Assembly: GCA_027488055.1 (NCBI GenBank)
Contig: JAIYCK010000353.1
Span: 1-7,425 of the forward strand
DNA from: Flavobacteriales bacterium
GTDB taxonomy: Bacteria > Bacteroidota > Bacteroidia > Flavobacteriales_D > Sanyastnellaceae
Direction of reading: 5' to 3'
DNA length: 7,425 nucleotides
Shown: piece by piece, positions 1 to 6,000 of the stretch
Position numbering within the stretch: position 1 is the stretch's first letter
How the letters are laid out: the number at the start of each line of letters is the position of its first letter
Translations under genes and position numbers: made by a program
The notes under the pieces: model-generated
Seen by the model: only the letters and a program-made list of their open reading frames with translations
Databases searched by the model: none
What the model was told of the DNA's origin: nothing

Positions 1-3000
1 ACCATTCAGAATACCACCACCGTGACCGTCCCCGCCACGAGCAGAGGATGTGCAGGAAACTTTACCATCACCACAGGCGGAGCGACGTTGAATGCAGTCT
101 CTGGTGATTTGTATGTAGCCGGTAACTTTGTGCAGAATGGCACCTTTACCGCGAATAACCGTGCGCTATTCATGAATGGTTCCTCGGCACAAACCATCTC
201 GGGCTCAGGCACGATTTCATTTGATTATTTGATCATCAACAATAGCAATGTGAGCGGTGTGACGCTCAACAGCAATGCTTCTATCGTGGCTACCACTGGT
301 GATGTGCTGCAATTATTGGGCACAGGGCCATTGACTATTGCAGCAAGCACTGTTTTGACCATGTCGGGCAACGGTGGAAATATTCTGGTGAGCGGCGGAG
401 TACGCACCATAAACACTGTGAACGCAACAACGAGCTTTTTCGACATCACAGGCACAAAAACCGTGACCAGTTCTGGTGGTGGAACCTTGGCCACAACTTC
501 TACAGCTGTAGGTGGCGGTGTGCGGATTAGTGCTGGAGTGAACTTTGGATCTGGCCTAACCACCATTGGAAGCAATGCGTTTTTGACAGTTTTGGCGGGT
601 GGCTTTGTGAACACCAACCCTGTCACGTACGCGTCTTCATCCACCTTGTCTTTCAATACCGGGGGCTCGTATGTGGTGGGCAGCAGCGACAGAACATGGG
701 GTCCTGGCACATCAGGAGCGGGAGTTCCTTTCAATGTAGTGGTGAACTTGGCAGGCACCAATGTGGAGCTCACCGACAACCGCACGGTAACCAACAATTT
801 GACCATTACAGCGGGTACCTTGACCAACAACACCAATACCTTGACCGTAGGACCAACAGGTGGAGGCAACAAAGTCTTGACTGTGAACGGCGGTACTTTG
901 ACCAACAATGGCGGGACACTGAACCACAACGGAAATGTGTCGATGACTACAGGAGCCTTCAACATGAATGGCGGAACATTTATGGTGGACGGCAACGACG
1001 GCACAGCCGGCACCAGCGTGACGAGTGGTACGAACTTGTTTGCCATCAGTGCAGCAGTGGTGAGCACAGGAGTCTCTGGCGGAACACTTTTGATCAACGA
1101 TCCACCTTTCGCAGGAGCGGGATTGGCTTTTGCTTTCCTTGGTGGAGGATCAAATGCGATATGGACGGGTCACACCTTGCAATTGGGTGGCACCACGGGA
1201 ACCCATGCAAGCACGGCGACCAATGGATTTAACGTAGACACGTATTTAGGTACGGTCAATTTGCGTTTGGGTAATGTGATCGTCAATGGAGGCAGCGGCG
1301 CCAGTCGATTTGCTTCGGCTTCCTCTGCTTTGAATAATGGTTTGCACATCGCGGGCAATTTGACCATCAATGCCAATTCTGAATTGCGCACCTTGGCGAA
1401 TGGAGCAGATGTAACCCTAGAGGGTAACTTAGTCAACAATGGAATTTTGACCATTTTGTCGGATGCAGGCGGAAATACAGCTTTGAATTTCTCCACACGC
1501 ATTGGAGGTACAACATCTGCCAACAGTGTTGCGCAAACCGTTTCTGGTTCAGGAACGTTTCGTAATTTGACCGCGAGTCCTACGGGGAAATTTGCAGAAC
1601 TCATCGTCAACAACACAGCTGGAGTTACATTCAGCATCGGTGAAGTAAGTGTAGTGAATACAATGACCTTCACAGCAGGCGTATTGGACATTGGTACCGC
1701 AAATGATTTTGTATTGGTAGGTACAGCAACACAAGCTAGAACGACCGGTTATCTGTTGCGTGACGCAGCAGCAGCAGGCTTTATGAAGCGCACTCAGCCG
1801 GGCACAGGAACGCATACCTACCACATTGGCAATGGTGGGGTGTATGCTCCGATTGTATTGAATTTTACTGTGAACTCTGTCTCACGTCAAATAGGTGTGA
1901 GCGTCACGGATGGCACACATCCCGAGATGAGCAACCCGATTACACCCACAGATTATCTCACCAAGTACTGGAAATTATATGAAAGCGCGGCAGGAGGCAA
2001 TTATAGCTTAACTGCGGCCATGACCTACAATGCAGCAGGAGATGTGGTGGGCACCGAAGCCAGCATTCGCGTATCGGGATGGGGTGGCACAGCTTGGAAC
2101 GAATATGGTGCTGGCACAGTGGCCTCGCCCGTTATCACATCAGCGGCCATCACGCAAGCGAACGCGACGATTTTGAATAACCTAGTGCTCACTGGCCGCA
2201 GAAATCCAACTATAAATTATACTTGGACGGGCGGAGCCAACACCACCAACTGGGGTGATGCAACCAACTGGTCGCCCAACGGAGTGCCAGGTTCAACCGA
2301 TGCTGTTACCATCGGCACCTTAGCACCTTTCAATGTCAATATCACAGACACCCGAACAGTGAACTCTTTGACCTTGAATGGCACCGGTGTGATGAATGTG
2401 GCGGCTACAGGCTCTTTGACCATCAATGGGGCAATCACCTATGTAAATACAGCCACAGCGAATTTGGCATGTGGCAGCACCATCACTTTTGCAAGTGCTT
2501 CCAGCATCAATGTACCGGCATGGAACTACGGCAATCTTGTTTTTGTAACAGGCGCCCGTGTATGGGCTTCAGGCGCAACGACCTCTATTTGCGGGAACTT
2601 AACCACAGGCAGCGTTGCCATAACGTCCACGGGAAGCACGGTGACCTTCAATGGTACAGCGGCTCAGAGCATCAATGGAAGCGCCAATTTTGCGACCCTC
2701 AATATCACGAATACAGGTGGCACAGTATCAAGCGGTTCGACCCTTACTATTAATACAGCATTGAATGTCAGCGCTAGCGCGACCCTTCACAACACAGCTG
2801 GTACTATTACCTTGGCATCAGGCTCAGTCAACACGATAGATGGAACATTCCGCAGAACGGGTTCCTTGACACAAGCGAGCGCAACTACCACTGTTGGTGG
2901 TACGGGTACGTATGATCACAATAGCAATGGTGGAGCAATATTGACAGCCACTTGGTCGTCAGGAAGTACATGTTTGGTCAGCGGAAGCACAGCGAGTGGT

Positions 3001-6000
3001 CCATCTAGTGGTTTGGACCAAAGTTTCCATCACTTGACGTGGAATTGTCCCGGTCAATCTTCAAGCATAGGCTTGTCAGGTGCCATCACCACCGTCAATG
3101 GTAATTTGAGTTTCTTGAGCACGGGTAGTTCTGGAGCGACACTCAACCTGACGGGTACAACGACTTATACGCTTAGCGTTGGAGGCAATTTGACCATGAA
3201 TGCAGCCAATGGCATCAACTCCAAGGTGAACTTGACTTCTTCCACAGGGGTGGCTACCATCAATGTGTTGGGGAATTTCGACTTGAGTGATGTGGGCACT
3301 GGCGCAGCAGAATTGTCGAAGACAGGTTCTGGTGCAGCTACTATCAACTTTAGAAAAGTAGGAGTGCCATTGGCTTTGGCGCAGCAGAACTTTACTCAGA
3401 ATGGCGGAAGCATATTGAATGCCATTGCCTTTGTGGTGGGTGGCGCAGGACCCACTTATACCCATGTGCAATTGCAGAGCAATGCGGCATTGGGCAGCAA
3501 TGCCACGATGGCAGTGACTTCGGGCAGCGCGATCGATTTTCAGACCAACGTTTTGACAGGACCGTCATTTGTATTGAACAATGGCGCTACTCTAATCACG
3601 GCGCATGTTGATGGTATCACTACCCTCGGCAATGCGGTGGGATCGGTGCAAACGACCGCCACGCGCACCTACAATGCTGCTTGTAACTTCACCTACAATG
3701 GGGGTTCAGCGCAAGTCACTGGTTCAGGTTTGCCGGCCACTGCGAATTACTTGACCATTGGCAACAATTCAGGCGTGTCATTGAGCAATGCACTTACGTT
3801 GAATGCCACAGGAGGGTTGTTGTTCAATACAGGCACCCTTTTGTTAGGAGCCAATGACTTGACCTTGGCCGCAGGCGTTGGCGTCACCAATGCCAGTGCT
3901 ACGAATTATGTGGTGACCAATGGTGTTGGTCGCCTTGGACATACTGTGGGCACATCTGCAGCTTCATATACATATCCTTTGGGAGATGTTACCGGAACAG
4001 CGGAGTATAGTCCAGCAACATTGAATTTTGCTACCAACAGTGTTTCACGAGTAGTGTATTTGGGAGTCACAGATGCGGTGCATCCGAACAACGGAGTGGC
4101 CAGTGACTATTTAAGTCGTTATTGGTTGAGTCGTGTAAGCTCCAATGCAGGAACTTATTCTTACACCCCCACATTCACCTATGTGGCAGCAGACATCACA
4201 GGCAGTGAGGTCAACATGCAGGGTAATTTGTGGAGTGGTTTGGACTGGACCGAGCCCAATGCGACCTCTACGGTTGGAAGTTCGACTGTGACCTATGGCA
4301 CTGCATTGGATGAAACGACGGGAAGTTTGGCTGCTACAGCTGAATGGACTGCACGCAATGGACGTTGCGCTGGTACACCAAGCACCGGCACCTTGGTATC
4401 AAGCGTTCCTGGGCCATTCTGTGACAATGCGAACACTGTATTGAGCTTGACAGGTGGATCCCCCACCATTGGGTTAACATATCAGTGGCAGACCTCTTTG
4501 ACAGGAGCCGCTAACTCTTACTCGGATTATATTGGGGGCACCAATTCGACTTTTGCAGCGAGTTCAAGCGTATCGGTATATTACCGCGTGATGATTACGT
4601 GCACCAATTCATCCTTGTCCGATACATCGGCGGCTTATTTGGTATCGATTTTCACTTCACCCACCATTACCGTTACGCCTTCCTCTGCATTGAGCTGTGG
4701 CGGATCAGCAGTATCATTGGCCGCCAGCGGCGGGGTGAGTTACGTGTGGAGTCCGAATTACAATATTTCAGCCCTTGGGGTGGCTAATGTGACAGTTACG
4801 CCCGCGGTGACCACTACCTACACAGTAGTAGGCACAGATGCCAATGGATGTACTTCACAAGGCTCAGCCGTCATTACAGCTTCGCCTGCCGTACCAGTAT
4901 TCACAGTAACCACCTCTGCCGCTTCCATTTGTGCGGGTAGCGCAGTGAGTTTGGGCACTTCATCGATCAATCCAGTTACGGTGTTTGCGGAAAACTTCAA
5001 TGGTAGCTTATCTGCTTGGTCGAATGTAAATAATAGCACAGGAGGCGCGGCACCCGCAACAGCGGCGTGGACTTCGAGAGCGAGTGGTTATTTATATAGC
5101 GCCATCCCGGTCACCTTTACCACCTCCGACGCTTCTGGCTTCTATTTGAGTAACAGCGATGAGCCAGGCACGGGTGTCACGGTTGAAACGATCCTTACAT
5201 CGCCAGCCTTCTCGTTGAATGGATATACTGCTGCTAGCTTGAGTTTGAATCACTATTACCGCGATAATATCAGTGTAGATACAGCACGTGTGCAGATTTC
5301 GACCAATGGATCAACCTGGACCAATTTGGCTTCATTTACAGCTACTACGGGAACGCCATCTGCATTCAACAATGCGACCATTAGTTTGACACCTTATATC
5401 GGTCAATCCAATGTAAGCATTCGTTTCAAATACAATGCAGGGTATGATTACTACTGGGCGCTCAACAATTTGGCCATCACTGGTACGATGGATTACACGT
5501 ACAATTGGTCGTCAACACCAGCAGGATTGAGCAGCACATTGGCCGCTCCAAGTGCCAATGTATTTGCTAACTCCACTTATAGCGTCACCGTAACCAATAG
5601 CTTTGGTTGCACGCGGGCCGCTACTTCCAGCACAGTTACGCAGGTGCCAGTCACCGAGGTGAATGCAGGTGCGAATAATTCGTCTTGTGGTGCAGCAGCT
5701 TACGTATTCAGCGGAGCAAGTGCGGCCAACGCTTCTGGTTTGTTATGGACTACCACAGGCCTTGGTACATTCACGGGTACAACTACCCTGACACCGACCT
5801 ATACGCCAACGGCACCGGAATACACGAGTATCACCACGATAACCTTTACTTTGACAGGCACTGCCACAGCGCCTTGCTCAAATGCGAGCGATCAAGTGCA
5901 GATCACATTCAACCCATTGAATAATTATTATCCAGATGGCGATAGCGATGGTTACGGTGATGGGGGGCAGCTGCCCACACAGGCGTGCACAGCTCCCGTG

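Larger units (their letters stand above)
1..1743 (+). other. Beta-rich repetitive segment A (probable beta-solenoid stalk)
   Basis: Residues 1-581 are short alternating beta-strand patterns separated by Gly/Asn turns, such as 'NLTITAGTLTNN', 'VNGGTLTNNGGTLNHNG' and 'IAGNLTINANSELRTL'. The clearest stack is residues 266-335, where strands of about 5-6 residues recur with NG or GG turns. Such spacing is typical of right-handed beta-helix or filamentous-adhesin-like stalks. There is one Cys (17) and none afterwards until residue 824, so the segment would not depend on disulfides. Two copies of an 'AQxxxGSG' motif lie within it (residues 63 and 511). No catalytic residues of polysaccharide lyases or other beta-helix enzymes could be identified. 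The solenoid fold is inferred from pattern; a series of small beta-sandwiches is the alternative. The segment probably starts upstream of the window. Confidence 0.65.
2401..3900 (+). other. Beta-rich repetitive segment B (probable second stalk section)
   Basis: Residues 801-1300 repeat the style of segment A: short strands such as 'LTINTALNVSASATL', 'VNGNLSFLS', 'VGGNLTMNAAN' and 'INVLGNFDL', alternating with Gly/Asn/Ser turns. It differs in having five Cys (824, 864, 991, 1016, 1228). C824/C864 and C991/C1016 could pair, but that cannot be decided from sequence. It contains AQ-type copies 3 and 4. Fold and stalk role are inferred from the repeat pattern; no enzyme motif is visible. Lysine stops at residue 1119 and does not recur until 1810. 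Confidence 0.62.

Noticed and set aside
225..1097. A 290-codon open frame on the minus strand, with Met start, rich in Val, Pro and Leu
   Set aside because: It is antisense to frame 1. The sense codons are mostly ACC, AAC, GGC and TTG, whose complements give Val, Pro, Leu and Gln codons. The rarity of TTA, CTA and TCA in the sense frame removes antisense stops. It shows no domain pattern or credible RBS, while the + strand has coherent domains.
696..1232. A 178-codon + strand ORF rich in His, Gln and Arg
   Set aside because: It overlaps beta-rich segment A in another frame, with low-complexity composition derived from ACC/AAC/GGC codons and no independent support.
1170..1691. A 173-codon minus-strand open frame
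   Set aside because: Same explanation as for the other antisense frame. The composition is the mirror of the Thr/Asn/Gly-rich sense protein and no recognisable family motif is present.
1..1743. Polysaccharide lyase or other beta-helix enzyme
   Set aside because: The repeats fit a beta-helix-like stalk, but I found no conserved catalytic Asp/Arg/Lys cluster, and charged residues are scarce.
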